From assembly GCA_003662715.1 (NCBI GenBank), contig QMYO01000062.1, forward strand, positions 1 to 8,023: DNA of 8,023 nucleotides. The letters are read 5' to 3'. The position numbers and the translations under genes are program-made. The first letter of the stretch is position 1. Every line of letters starts with the position of its first letter. Below the pieces are notes generated by a model. It saw only the letters and a list, made by a program, of their open reading frames with translations, searched no databases and had not been told where the DNA came from. Positions 1-6,484 of the stretch are shown here, one piece after another. Source of the stretch: Candidatus Bathyarchaeota archaeon. GTDB taxonomy: Archaea > Thermoproteota > Bathyarchaeia > Bathyarchaeales > Bathyarchaeaceae.

Positions 1-1550
1 CCACGATCTTGAATTTGTTTAATTTCACCTATGTGTCTTCCATCCTCTCCAACGAGTTCGTATTTTGGTTTAATCTGTCCTGCTAAAATTTCGATTCCTA
101 CAATGGCGGGTTTTGCTCTTCTAAATACGTATCCAGGAAGAATCTTTATTTTACCAGGTCTAACTAGCCTCTCAAGTTCTTTTTGTGCACGTTCTTCCTG
201 TGTGCTTTTCATCCATTTTAGATAATCGTCGATTAGGTGATAGATGATGTTGTTTTTGAATATGAGGACGCCTCGATCTATTGCTTCATTTTCTGCATCT
301 GGCAGTGTCTTCACGTTAAAGGCTAAGATGACTCCGTAAAGCGGTTCATGTTCTTTAACTACAACAGCTTCTGTGACGTCTCGTTTGGAAACATCTCCCA
401 CGTCCGCCAATCTTATTGGAATCTGATTTTGTTTTAAGCTCTCAGCGAGAGCTTCGAGAGAACCCAAGGTGTCAGTTTTTAACACAACTCCATCGATATC
501 AATAGCAATTCTAAGTTTTTCTAGCTCTTCAGAAACCAGCTTAACATATTCTTCCAAACGTGTTTCAGACGGAACCACATATAGAGGCGCACCCGCCAAT
601 ACGTCCTCGAAGTTTGGTGCAGCAATCTTTATTCCAGCCGCTGCGGAAACCATGTCCACTGAAGTGAATTTGTCTCTGGGGTCTCTTATTTCATCTAGAG
701 GTTTGGGTAGAAGAACTGCGCGAACTTTTGTCACTATAGGCTTCTCTTTCCCTCCAACAACAATAACATCGCCTTTCTGCAGTGTTCCATCATAGATTAT
801 TGCGTTTATGGTTGTTCCAAGTCCTGGTTCTTCTTTGACTTCTAACACGGTGCCCTTCGCGGGTCCCTTGGTTACTTTGAGGCGAGCTCGTAGGTATTGT
901 TGAGTTAAGCCAACTAGAACCGCTAAGAGTTCAGGTATTCCTTCACCTGTTTTAGCGCTTACTGGAACAATAGCCATGGTTCGCGTGAAATCGGATATCT
1001 TGTCAAAACGGTCAGCTTTAAAACCGAGTTTAGAAAGTGTTCCTATAATTGTATACAAGTGTTCATCAAGGTCTTGGCGAACGTAGGAATCTTGACTCTG
1101 ATATGACTTCAAAAAGGATTCATCTGGCTTAGATATCCAGCCAGGCACACGATCAATTTTGTTTGCCGCAACAAGGAACGGAGTTTTCTTTGCTTTCAAA
1201 ATGTTTATTGATTCATATGTTTGCTCCTCGAAACCTCTTAAAACATCGATAACAAGAATAGCGATATCTGCAACTGCGCCACCTCTCTTTCTAAGATTAG
1301 CAAAAGCTTCATGTCCCGGCGTATCAATTACAAGCAACCCGGGAATGCGCACTCTACCCTTTAATTCCTTTAAAATAGGGCCGCACAGTTTCTTGAGAGT
1401 TTCAATGGGAAAGAAACTGGCTCCAATGTGCTGGGTTATGCCTCCAGCTTCCCTCGCTTGCACGCTGCTTTTTCTGATCTTATCCAGCAAAAGGGTCTTT
1501 CCAGTGTCGATATGGCCAAGCACGCATACGATGGGTTGTCGTATAGGCAT
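1..1550 (-). CDS. infB: Translation initiation factor aIF5B (archaeal IF2 homologue), 3' end cut by window
   Basis: This is the GTPase that promotes ribosomal subunit joining and initiator-tRNA positioning. The frame is open from the ATG at 1550 to the left edge: 516 codons, so roughly the last 80 residues of a family of about 600 are missing. G-domain motifs are P-loop GHIDTGKT (12-19), switch-I Thr39 in GGITQHIGA, DTPGH (76-80), NKID (130-133) and SAK (198-200). Beta-barrel domain II (about 225-330), domain III and the beginning of domain IV follow. No intein interrupts the P-loop or the other G motifs. The start at 1550 is chosen because GAGAGG lies 8 bases upstream and because the product then begins MPIRQPIVCVLGH, as the family does. 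In-frame ATGs at 1598 and 1604, directly after a TAA, would add 16 or 18 residues but have no Shine-Dalgarno. Homologues usually follow ndk directly; here a plus-strand gene intervenes. Confidence 0.95.
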   Translation of the reverse strand, partial: MPIRQPIVCVLGHIDTGKTLLLDKIRKSSVQAREAGGITQHIGASFFPIETLKKLCGPILKELKGRVRIPGLLVIDTPGHEAFANLRKRGGAVADIAILVIDVLRGFEEQTYESINILKAKKTPFLVAANKIDRVPGWISKPDESFLKSYQSQDSYVRQDLDEHLYTIIGTLSKLGFKADRFDKISDFTRTMAIVPVSAKTGEGIPELLAVLVGLTQQYLRARLKVTKGPAKGTVLEVKEEPGLGTTINAIIYDGTLQKGDVIVVGGKEKPIVTKVRAVLLPKPLDEIRDPRDKFTSVDMVSAAAGIKIAAPNFEDVLAGAPLYVVPSETRLEEYVKLVSEELEKLRIAIDIDGVVLKTDTLGSLEALAESLKQNQIPIRLADVGDVSKRDVTEAVVVKEHEPLYGVILAFNVKTLPDAENEAIDRGVLIFKNNIIYHLIDDYLKWMKSTQEERAQKELERLVRPGKIKILPGYVFRRAKPAIVGIEILAGQIKPKYELVGEDGRHIGEIKQIQDR

Positions 1551-1558
1551 TTCTTTTT

Positions 1559-1564
1559 CCTCTC
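1559..1564 (-). promoter_or_regulatory. Ribosome binding site deciding the infB start
   Basis: On the minus strand this reads GAGAGG, with 8 bases to the ATG at 1550. The in-frame ATGs at 1598 and 1604 have nothing comparable upstream. This is the main reason for preferring the shorter protein, although leaderless or weak-leader initiation at 1604 cannot be excluded in an archaeon. Confidence 0.6.
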
Positions 1565-1615
1565 GTTTTAGGGAGGGATAATAATTTGTTAGTCGCATCA
1601 ACATTTATGCATCAG

Positions 1616-1624
1616 TATTATAAA
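1616..1624 (-). promoter_or_regulatory. Candidate proximal TATA box for infB
   Basis: The minus strand reads TTTATAATA here. With the usual archaeal spacing of about 25 bases from TATA centre to transcription start, the transcript would begin near 1594. That is downstream of the ATGs at 1598 and 1604, leaving a leader of about 45 bases before the ATG at 1550. This fits the Shine-Dalgarno-based start. It is a motif match only, and the region is A/T-rich. Confidence 0.35.
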
Positions 1625-1650
1625 CCGTTTCGCTGATAAGTTGAGCTTGC

Positions 1651-1663
1651 AAAATCTATAAAG
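1651..1663 (-). promoter_or_regulatory. Candidate distal TATA box for infB
   Basis: The minus strand reads CTTTATAGATTTT. It would place a transcription start near 1630. Its core ATAGATTTT is identical to the element in front of the divergent radical SAM gene (1714-1722 on the plus strand), so it may be a promoter element or a shared operator half-site. Only one of this and the 1616-1624 candidate need be real. Confidence 0.35.
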
Positions 1664-1722
1664 CAACTTCTATGTTTGATATCTGCCCAAAATTTTTTCC
1701 TTAGCTTCAAACCATAGATTTT
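1651..1722. repeat. Nine-base inverted repeat spanning the divergent infB / radical SAM promoter region
   Basis: AAAATCTAT at 1651-1659 is the exact reverse complement of ATAGATTTT at 1714-1722, with 54 bases between the arms. Each arm points toward one of the two divergent genes. The arms are A/T-rich and far apart, so an RNA hairpin is unlikely. Duplicated TATA-type promoter elements, or paired protein-binding sites, are more plausible. Confidence 0.5.
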
Positions 1723-1725
1723 AAG
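1714..1725 (+). promoter_or_regulatory. Candidate TATA box for the radical SAM gene
   Basis: The sequence is ATAGATTTTAAG. Its centre lies about 50 bases upstream of the preferred ATG at 1769, predicting a transcript start near 1745 and a leader of about 24 bases that contains the GGGGGAG Shine-Dalgarno. It matches the element on the opposite strand at 1651-1659. The call is motif-based only. Confidence 0.4.
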
Positions 1726-1757
1726 TGTTAGATATTTACCTAATTATTATTTGAGAT

Positions 1758-1764
1758 GGGGGAG
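1758..1764 (+). promoter_or_regulatory. Ribosome binding site of the radical SAM gene
   Basis: GGGGGAG lies 4 bases before the ATG at 1769. The alternative in-frame TTG at 1751 would put this purine tract inside the coding sequence and has no tract of its own upstream. The site therefore favours 1769 as the start. The spacing is a little short. Confidence 0.55.
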
Positions 1765-1768
1765 ATCT

Positions 1769-3289
1769 ATGCAAATAGAATCCCTGGAAAACATCATGCT
1801 TTCAGCAATAAATCCATTCCTGAAATCAATTGTGAAAAAGTTTGATGTAGAATGTGAACGAGATGGAAGTCTGTTAGTAAATTCCTTAAAGGAATTCCTC
1901 GGCGAAAACGTCGATCTCTGTAAAAATTGTAGCGATTTAAACCGCAGAGTGGCAAATCCCCTTTTTGAAGTAGGCGGCAGAATTATGCGGATTAACAAAA
2001 GGTTCATGAGAAGAATGTTTTTTGAACAAGAATATGGCGAGGCTTGGATGAAGGGATTTGCCCTTATGATGAGGGGAATTGAAAAATATGGAATACGAAT
2101 TCCGTTTACTCCAGCTGGACCTTTTGAGATAGTTTGGAACATCACGTATTCCTGCAATCTTAAGTGTAAACATTGCTATGAGGATGCAGGAGTTCGTCGC
2201 CCGGAACTTACAACTGAGCAAGCATTCGAGGTGATAGATATATTATCTGAAATCGCGGGTTTCGGTCTTCCTGCACTTTCTTTTTCTGGTGGTGAACCTC
2301 TTTTAAGAAGAGATTTTTTTGAAATTGCAGCGTATGCAAGCAAGAAAATTCCATATCTAAGTGTGGCTACGAATGGAACTTTGCTCACGAAAAGAAACGT
2401 GAGAAAACTTAAGGATGTCGGTATAGACTACGTTGAAATAAGTCTTGATGGGGCGAGTAGAGAAGTACATGAAAGTTTCAGAGGAGTTCCCGGCTGTTTT
2501 GAAAAAACAATGGAGGGGATACTTAACTGCCAAAATGAGAACCTTGATCTATGTTTAGCTACAACAGCCCATAAGCAAAACCTAGATGAAATACCGAAAA
2601 TAATGGATTTAACAGAACAGTTAGGAGCAAGATTCATAAGTTTCAACTATATACCCACTGGGAGAGCGAAAGAACATATAGAACTTGATCTAGACCCTTA
2701 CGAAAGGTTTTCTCTTCTAAAGAATATGGGAAGGAAGATTGTTGACTTATATATAAAAGCGAGGGAAGAAGAGCAGCAAAATGGAAGAACCAAAATTAAA
2801 GTTGATCGTTTTTTTAGTACCTGTCCACAATTCGCAAGTGTTGTAAAGAGACTTGCAGAAGAAAGAGGACATAACTTCACCGTTTCTGCTCATTACGCCG
2901 CCAAAAAAGGTGTTGAAAACGTTGCAAACTTTTTAGGAGGATGCGGTGCTGGGAGGCTTTACGTAGGTTTGGAGCCGAATGGAGATATAAAACCATGCGT
3001 TTTCTTTCCAACAAACAAAGACACAGTGTTAGGAAATATCTTAGAAGATGACTTTGAACATATTTGGGACACTAATAAACTGCTATGGGAGTTGCGGTCA
3101 AGAGAAAAACTGAAAAATTATGAAATAAATGGCAAGACTGTTGGATGCGGAGTCTGCAAAGACAGATACATATGTGGAGGATGCAGAGCCAGATCATACA
3201 GTTACTTCAATGGGAATGTAAACGAGCCAGACATCGGCTGCATCCACAATGAGGAACTCTGGAAAAAAATCATAGAACATATAATTTAA
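1769..3289 (+). CDS. Radical SAM protein with C-terminal SPASM domain, substrate unknown
   Basis: The predicted 506-residue enzyme cleaves S-adenosylmethionine at a [4Fe-4S] cluster to start radical chemistry. The cluster ligands are C129, C133 and C136 (CNLKCKHC), followed by SGGEP (173-177) for SAM binding and a TIM-barrel region to about 310. The C-terminal part has the full SPASM cysteine set: C392, C410 (in a GX4C context), C460, C463, C469, C472 and C491. This predicts two auxiliary Fe-S clusters, as in enzymes that modify peptides or tetrapyrroles (PqqE, anSME, AhbC/AhbD, NirJ). Residues 1-118 form an N-terminal extension with C29 and C51-x2-C54 that I cannot assign. A charged linker (about 325-390) separates barrel and SPASM. 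The gene stands alone on its strand and no small precursor-peptide gene flanks it. It could belong to a heme-synthesis-like or peptide-modifying branch; the sequence does not decide. An ORF start at TTG 1751 is possible but less likely. Confidence 0.9.
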   Translation: MQIESLENIMLSAINPFLKSIVKKFDVECERDGSLLVNSLKEFLGENVDLCKNCSDLNRRVANPLFEVGGRIMRINKRFMRRMFFEQEYGEAWMKGFALMMRGIEKYGIRIPFTPAGPFEIVWNITYSCNLKCKHCYEDAGVRRPELTTEQAFEVIDILSEIAGFGLPALSFSGGEPLLRRDFFEIAAYASKKIPYLSVATNGTLLTKRNVRKLKDVGIDYVEISLDGASREVHESFRGVPGCFEKTMEGILNCQNENLDLCLATTAHKQNLDEIPKIMDLTEQLGARFISFNYIPTGRAKEHIELDLDPYERFSLLKNMGRKIVDLYIKAREEEQQNGRTKIKVDRFFSTCPQFASVVKRLAEERGHNFTVSAHYAAKKGVENVANFLGGCGAGRLYVGLEPNGDIKPCVFFPTNKDTVLGNILEDDFEHIWDTNKLLWELRSREKLKNYEINGKTVGCGVCKDRYICGGCRARSYSYFNGNVNEPDIGCIHNEELWKKIIEHII

Positions 3290-3290
3290 G

Positions 3291-3300
3291 ACTTTTTCCT
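3291..3300 (+). terminator. Possible poly-T terminator after the radical SAM gene
   Basis: ACTTTTTCCT begins 2 bases after the TAA stop. Archaeal transcription often ends at short T runs without a hairpin, and no stem-loop is visible in the 55-base convergent gap to ndk. A run of five T's is short, so the call is tentative. Confidence 0.3.
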
Positions 3301-3344
3301 CTGCAAGGACCCAATAGATGAATTATTAAGGCATATCAAAATAT

Positions 3345-3788
3345 CTACTGCGCCTCAGCAGGCTTTCGGTACTCTAAGATTTCGTCAGACCTAAAAAAGA
3401 TTTCAATTTCTTTCTTAGCGTTTTCAAGACTATCCGAAGCGTGAATCACATTCTTTCGCACGTTAAGCGCGAAGTCTCCGCGAATAGTCCCAGGCTGTGC
3501 TTCTATAGGGTTAGTTTTCCCAATCATGTTGCGAAGAACTAAAACAGCATCGGGTCCATCAATAACCATTGCGAGGATAGGTCCAGAAGTAACGTGATCA
3601 ACTAGAGGCTTGTAGAAGTTTTTGCCCTTGTGTACCTCGTAGATTTTTTCTGCTTGCTTTCGAGTTGGGTGGAGAAGTTTCATCGCCGCTATGGTGAGTC
3701 CCTTTCTCTCGATGCGACTGATAATCTCACCCATTATGCCTCTCATAATGGCTTCGGGCTTTAAGAAAACGAGTGTGCGTTCAGTCAT
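3345..3788 (-). CDS. ndk: Nucleoside diphosphate kinase
   Basis: This cytosolic enzyme transfers the gamma phosphate from ATP to NDPs through a phosphohistidine, balancing NTP and dNTP pools. The 147-residue product has the family's usual length. It opens MTERTLVFLKPEA with Lys10, carries NPIEAQPGTIRGDFA (93-107), and has the catalytic His116 in NVIHASDS, where many homologues have HGSDS. The start at 3788 is preferred over an in-frame start at 3827, which would add 13 residues of unrelated sequence overlapping rpl24e. At 3788 the ATG overlaps the rpl24e stop as ATGA, suggesting translational coupling. It is the last gene of the ribosomal cluster in this genome. Its stop lies 55 bases from that of the convergent radical SAM gene, whereas in many archaea infB follows here. 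Confidence 0.97.
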   Translation of the reverse strand: MTERTLVFLKPEAIMRGIMGEIISRIERKGLTIAAMKLLHPTRKQAEKIYEVHKGKNFYKPLVDHVTSGPILAMVIDGPDAVLVLRNMIGKTNPIEAQPGTIRGDFALNVRKNVIHASDSLENAKKEIEIFFRSDEILEYRKPAEAQ

Positions 3789-3982
3789 GCCTTTCCTTTT
3801 TCCTCCTTTCCATAGTATTTTGTCCATGGAAGCTTGCGTGCATCTCTTCTTAGCTTAAGAGAGCTTTTTCTGCATTTGTTGGAGCAAAACCATAGGATTG
3901 ATCCGTCGTTTCTAACATACATCATACCAGTGCCTGATGGAAAATCTTCTCCACAGAATGAACAATGTCGAGGCTTTGGCAT
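3785..3982 (-). CDS. rpl24e: Large ribosomal subunit protein eL24 (L24e)
   Basis: This is a 65-residue component of the archaeal/eukaryotic 50S/60S subunit. It shows the zinc-ribbon cysteines C7-x2-C10 and C33-x3-C37, the family start MPKPRHCSFCG, and a basic C-terminal half that fits rRNA binding. The length is typical of archaeal L24e. AGGAGGT lies 8 bases upstream of the ATG. The stop codon overlaps the ndk start by four bases. It sits 17 bases after the end of rps28e in the conserved order L7Ae-S28e-L24e-Ndk. Confidence 0.97.
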   Translation of the reverse strand: MPKPRHCSFCGEDFPSGTGMMYVRNDGSILWFCSNKCRKSSLKLRRDARKLPWTKYYGKEEKGKA

Positions 3983-3990
3983 CGGCGAAA

Positions 3991-3997
3991 ACCTCCT
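3991..3997 (-). promoter_or_regulatory. Strong ribosome binding site of rpl24e
   Basis: The minus strand reads AGGAGGT, a near-perfect anti-16S match, with 8 bases to the ATG at 3982. It spans the short gap between rps28e and rpl24e, so rpl24e initiates independently, unlike the ATGA-coupled junctions on either side. Confidence 0.75.
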
Positions 3998-3999
3998 GG

Positions 4000-4221
4000 T
4001 TATCGAATCTTCTTAGCTTCGCGTTCTGTTTCTCTTAGCATAAGAATGTCGTTAGTTCGCACTGGACCCTTCACGTTTCTGGTTATGATGCGGCCTTTAT
4101 CTCTACCCTCAAGCACTCTAACTCTAACCTGCGTAATCTCACCAGTGATTCCTGTTCGCCCGATCACTTGGATGACTTCTGCGGGCGTTAACTCTTCTTC
4201 CTCTGCTCCTTCTTTGCTCAT
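4000..4221 (-). CDS. rps28e: Small ribosomal subunit protein eS28 (S28e)
   Basis: This 73-residue 30S subunit protein is found only in archaea and eukaryotes. It contains the OB-fold core [20 protein letters not shown] and the hallmark C-terminal stretch [18 protein letters not shown]. An acidic stretch (EGAEEEE) precedes the core, as in several archaeal homologues. The ATG at 4221 overlaps the rpl7ae stop as ATGA, so translation is probably coupled to rpl7ae. The length is normal for the family. Confidence 0.97.
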   Translation of the reverse strand: MSKEGAEEEELTPAEVIQVIGRTGITGEITQVRVRVLEGRDKGRIITRNVKGPVRTNDILMLRETEREAKKIR

Positions 4222-4604
4222 TCACTGCTGCCTCTTTTCTTCAACTCTTCAATTCGTTTAGATATCTCCTTCAGTAACGATGCTGCGTCGCCTGCTTCGA
4301 TTATGCATGCTGCGGCTGCTGGAACGTCTATTCCTGCGGAGGCTCCCAGTTTTTGCTTTTTAGGCACAAATACATAGGGGATTTTGCGTTCTTCACAGAG
4401 AAGCGGAAGGTGAGCAACCACCTCTGGCGGGTCTACGTCTTCAGCTATGACCACGAGTTTTGCTTGAACCCTCTCAATCGCTTTTGTTGTTTCGTTTGTG
4501 CCTTTGCGTACGTTGCCGGTTTGAGCGGCTATTTGTAGGGCTTCATAGGCCGCATCCGCAACTTCCTTTGGGATATCGAATTTTACGTAAAATGGCTTGG
4601 ACAT
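4218..4604 (-). CDS. rpl7ae: Ribosomal protein L7Ae (eL8), kink-turn RNA-binding protein
   Basis: The 128-residue product binds kink-turn RNA. In archaea it serves in the 50S subunit, in box C/D and H/ACA guide RNPs, and in RNase P. The family signature is clear: [20 protein letters not shown], followed by [18 protein letters not shown] and the [13 protein letters not shown] loop that contacts the kink-turn. The ATG at 4604 is chosen because the product then starts MSKPFYVKF and GGGGTG lies 6 bases upstream. A GTG at 4613 in the same frame would put the start inside that binding site. It is the first gene of the ribosomal cluster, with 112 bases separating it from gltX, enough for its own promoter. 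Confidence 0.96.
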   Translation of the reverse strand: MSKPFYVKFDIPKEVADAAYEALQIAAQTGNVRKGTNETTKAIERVQAKLVVIAEDVDPPEVVAHLPLLCEERKIPYVFVPKKQKLGASAGIDVPAAAACIIEAGDAASLLKEISKRIEELKKRGSSE

Positions 4605-4716
4605 GAGCCTCACCCCTTTTTATTTTGTGTGCTGAGTTTTATCAAACCTCGCTCTTAAGAATGTTTCGACTTTCTCTGTTATACTAAACTATCATATGAA
4701 CGTAAGTTGCGATGAG
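4605..4716 (-). promoter_or_regulatory. Intergenic region between gltX and rpl7ae, probable promoter and leader of the ribosomal cluster
   Basis: These 112 bases hold no gene. The minus strand shows two TATA-like stretches: TTTAGTATA (around 4680-4688) and TTTGATAAAA (4637-4646). The first would give a leader of about 50 bases, the second about 11. GGGGTG (4611-4616) is the rpl7ae Shine-Dalgarno. A small imperfect hairpin (GAG/UUU against AAA/CUC, 4634-4650) overlaps the second TATA-like stretch. No clear terminator follows gltX, so read-through from the upstream genes remains possible. Confidence 0.4.
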
Positions 4717-6456
4717 CTATCGATGGGCAAAATAAACAGTTAACTTTTTGTTCAAACTGTCAACTCTAACGAAGCCGAAACGTTCAAACTGAATAATCTC
4801 ATCAGAACGCAACTTTTTACAAGAGTCTTCAGCAATTCCACTAGCCACTGAAGCGTCAGGCATAACAACTTCGCAAGGAATACCTGTGCCGGCTGGAATC
4901 CAGTGGATTAAGGGAGCGCCAACTTTCTTCGCTTCTTCATAAGATTCGCTGTGAAACACAGCCTTAATTAATTCCTTTCCAACATTCTCAACTTGAAAGT
5001 TAAAGAGTTCCATAAGCCGTATAGTTCTACCTTCCACCATAATGTTCACGTCATCGCTGGAAACCCAAAAAGAAGCATCGCCTTTTTCTGGTTTTATCTT
5101 AAAAAGACGAAAGCCCCTTTCAGCTCGATCTGGATGCAGATGAATCTGAGCTGTAAATGTTTTTGGAATGTTTTTCACCGTAAGCTTTCTTGGGTTATGC
5201 ACAAAGAAGTACCGATTGGCTTTAGGATCGATGATTTTTCGGTTATGAGCATAGAGGTTTTCCCAACTCAACACTACATCAGCGGTTTTTGGGCCAACAT
5301 CAATTATGAGACGCCTTATAGCCTCAGGTAAGATTCCTCTCCTTCTTAGAGCGGCGAGGGTGGCAAGCCTTGGGTCATCCCAATGCTTGAAGAGGCCTCT
5401 TCTAAATCCTTCAAGAATCTTGGATTTGCTAAGTAATGCTCCAGTTATCTTAAGCCTCCCGTAATGAATAGCCTCTGGATACTTCCATCCGAAGTGTTTA
5501 TACATGTATTCTTGCCTTGTCTGATTGGTTAGATGTTCTTTTCCCCGTATGATATGAGTTACACCTAACAAGTGGTCGTCAACTCCGCAGGCAAAGTTAT
5601 AGAGAGGCCAAACTCTATATTTGCTTCCCACTCTCGGGTGGGGATGCTTCTCAGCGTCAATGATTCTGAATGCTGGCCATTCTCGAACTGCAGGGTTCGG
5701 ATGGTTTAGATCGGTTTTGATTCTCATCACTGCTTCTCCCTCCCCATATGTTCCGTTAAGCATGTGCCTCCAGCGAACAAGCTGCTTCTCTGGCGTTAGG
5801 TCTCGACAGTGACATGATTGTTTAGCCGTAACTTTCTCTCTAAATTCTTGGCGTGAACAAGTGCATACATAGGCGTGCCCCTTTTTAAGAAGCCTTTTAG
5901 CATGCTCGTAGTATATGGGAATTCGGTCGCTTTGAATGAATTCTTTGTCCCATTTGCATCCAAGCCAAACCAAATCTTCTCGTATGAGATCATAGAATGG
6001 TAAAGCCGACTTCTTCAGCCTCGGGTCCGTGTCCTCAAAGCGGAGATAAAAGAGTCCATCATACATCTTAGCATACTCATAACAGAGAATGATGGCTCTA
6101 GTTGAGCCTAAGTGCAAGGCGCAGTCTGGGTTGGGTGAAAAACGAGTCACAACCCGTTCATATTTTTCAACGTTTGGTAATGGAGGAAGCTTCTTCGCCG
6201 CCTCAACCTTCTCTTTAACTAGGGTCTCTGGCCACTTTTTCTCTAAGAGCTTCTTTTGCTCTTGTAAGGAAAGCGTGTTAACTTCTTGAATAACTTCATG
6301 GATTATGGAGGTAACTTGTTTTATCTTCGTTTTAAGGTGGGGTTGTTCAGCGAGTAACTTGCCTAGCACGGATTGTGCTCTAGCTTTTCCTTCATGGTGA
6401 AGTGCGTTTAGAAGCGCTATTTTCCGAATAATTTCCCTAGTTTCGTTTGAGGTCAA
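4717..6456 (-). CDS. gltX: Glutamyl-tRNA synthetase (archaeal type)
   Basis: This class I synthetase charges tRNA with glutamate. Archaea usually make Gln-tRNA from Glu-tRNA(Gln) through GatDE, so the enzyme is probably non-discriminating (family inference). The 579-residue product has the HIGH-type signature HLGS (115-118) after RFSPNPD, FEDTDPR in the nucleotide-binding half, and a KMSKS-type loop SKSK (343-346). Its C-terminal half matches the beta-barrel anticodon-binding domain of the GlnRS/archaeal-GluRS branch. C198-x-C200 and C215-x-C217 look like a zinc site. The start is a TTG at 6456: AAGGGG lies 6 bases upstream, and the product then begins with the helix TSNETREIIRKIALLNA typical of archaeal GluRS. 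A TTG at 6504 would add 16 residues and overlap the upstream gene by 20 bases without a Shine-Dalgarno. It follows the prenyl synthase by 28 bases, probably in one transcript. Confidence 0.95.
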   Translation of the reverse strand: MTSNETREIIRKIALLNALHHEGKARAQSVLGKLLAEQPHLKTKIKQVTSIIHEVIQEVNTLSLQEQKKLLEKKWPETLVKEKVEAAKKLPPLPNVEKYERVVTRFSPNPDCALHLGSTRAIILCYEYAKMYDGLFYLRFEDTDPRLKKSALPFYDLIREDLVWLGCKWDKEFIQSDRIPIYYEHAKRLLKKGHAYVCTCSRQEFREKVTAKQSCHCRDLTPEKQLVRWRHMLNGTYGEGEAVMRIKTDLNHPNPAVREWPAFRIIDAEKHPHPRVGSKYRVWPLYNFACGVDDHLLGVTHIIRGKEHLTNQTRQEYMYKHFGWKYPEAIHYGRLKITGALLSKSKILEGFRRGLFKHWDDPRLATLAALRRRGILPEAIRRLIIDVGPKTADVVLSWENLYAHNRKIIDPKANRYFFVHNPRKLTVKNIPKTFTAQIHLHPDRAERGFRLFKIKPEKGDASFWVSSDDVNIMVEGRTIRLMELFNFQVENVGKELIKAVFHSESYEEAKKVGAPLIHWIPAGTGIPCEVVMPDASVASGIAEDSCKKLRSDEIIQFERFGFVRVDSLNKKLTVYFAHR

Positions 6457-6462
6457 GGTTTG

Positions 6463-6468
6463 CCCCTT
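6463..6468 (-). promoter_or_regulatory. Ribosome binding site supporting the TTG start of gltX
   Basis: The minus strand reads AAGGGG with 6 bases to the TTG at 6456. No ATG or GTG in this part of the frame gives a family-like N-terminus, and the alternative TTG at 6504 has no such tract. The site therefore decides for 6456. Confidence 0.55.
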
Positions 6469-6484
6469 AGCTTCTAGACCATAA

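Noticed and set aside
469..1581. Plus-strand open frames at 469-795 and 1159-1581
   Set aside because: They lie antisense to infB, whose minus-strand translation shows all GTPase motifs; the plus-strand translations are low-complexity Ser/Phe-rich and resemble no family.
1551..1768. Small precursor-peptide gene beside the radical SAM enzyme
   Set aside because: No frame here combines a start, a binding site and a peptide with cysteines or a leader-like pattern; the 55-base downstream gap is too short.
1769..3289. Recent horizontal transfer of the radical SAM gene judged by base composition
   Set aside because: Hand counts give about 33 percent G+C in two 60-base stretches (2581-2640, 2701-2760) but 40-47 percent in others, and infB also has a 30 percent stretch (1201-1260). 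The contrast is mostly with the G+C-richer ribosomal genes and is not diagnostic.
3290..3344. Hairpin terminator shared by the convergent radical SAM and ndk genes
   Set aside because: No inverted repeat of useful length is present in the 55 bases; only a short T run on the plus strand.
3789..3827. Longer ndk product starting at 3827
   Set aside because: The extra 13 residues overlap rpl24e and are absent from the family; the ATG at 3788 forms an ATGA junction and begins the standard MTERTLVFLKP.
4605..4716. Kink-turn in the rpl7ae leader for autoregulation by L7Ae
   Set aside because: L7Ae autoregulation through leader kink-turns is reported in archaea, but I could not pair a UGA/GA tandem with flanking stems here; only a weak bulged hairpin is visible.
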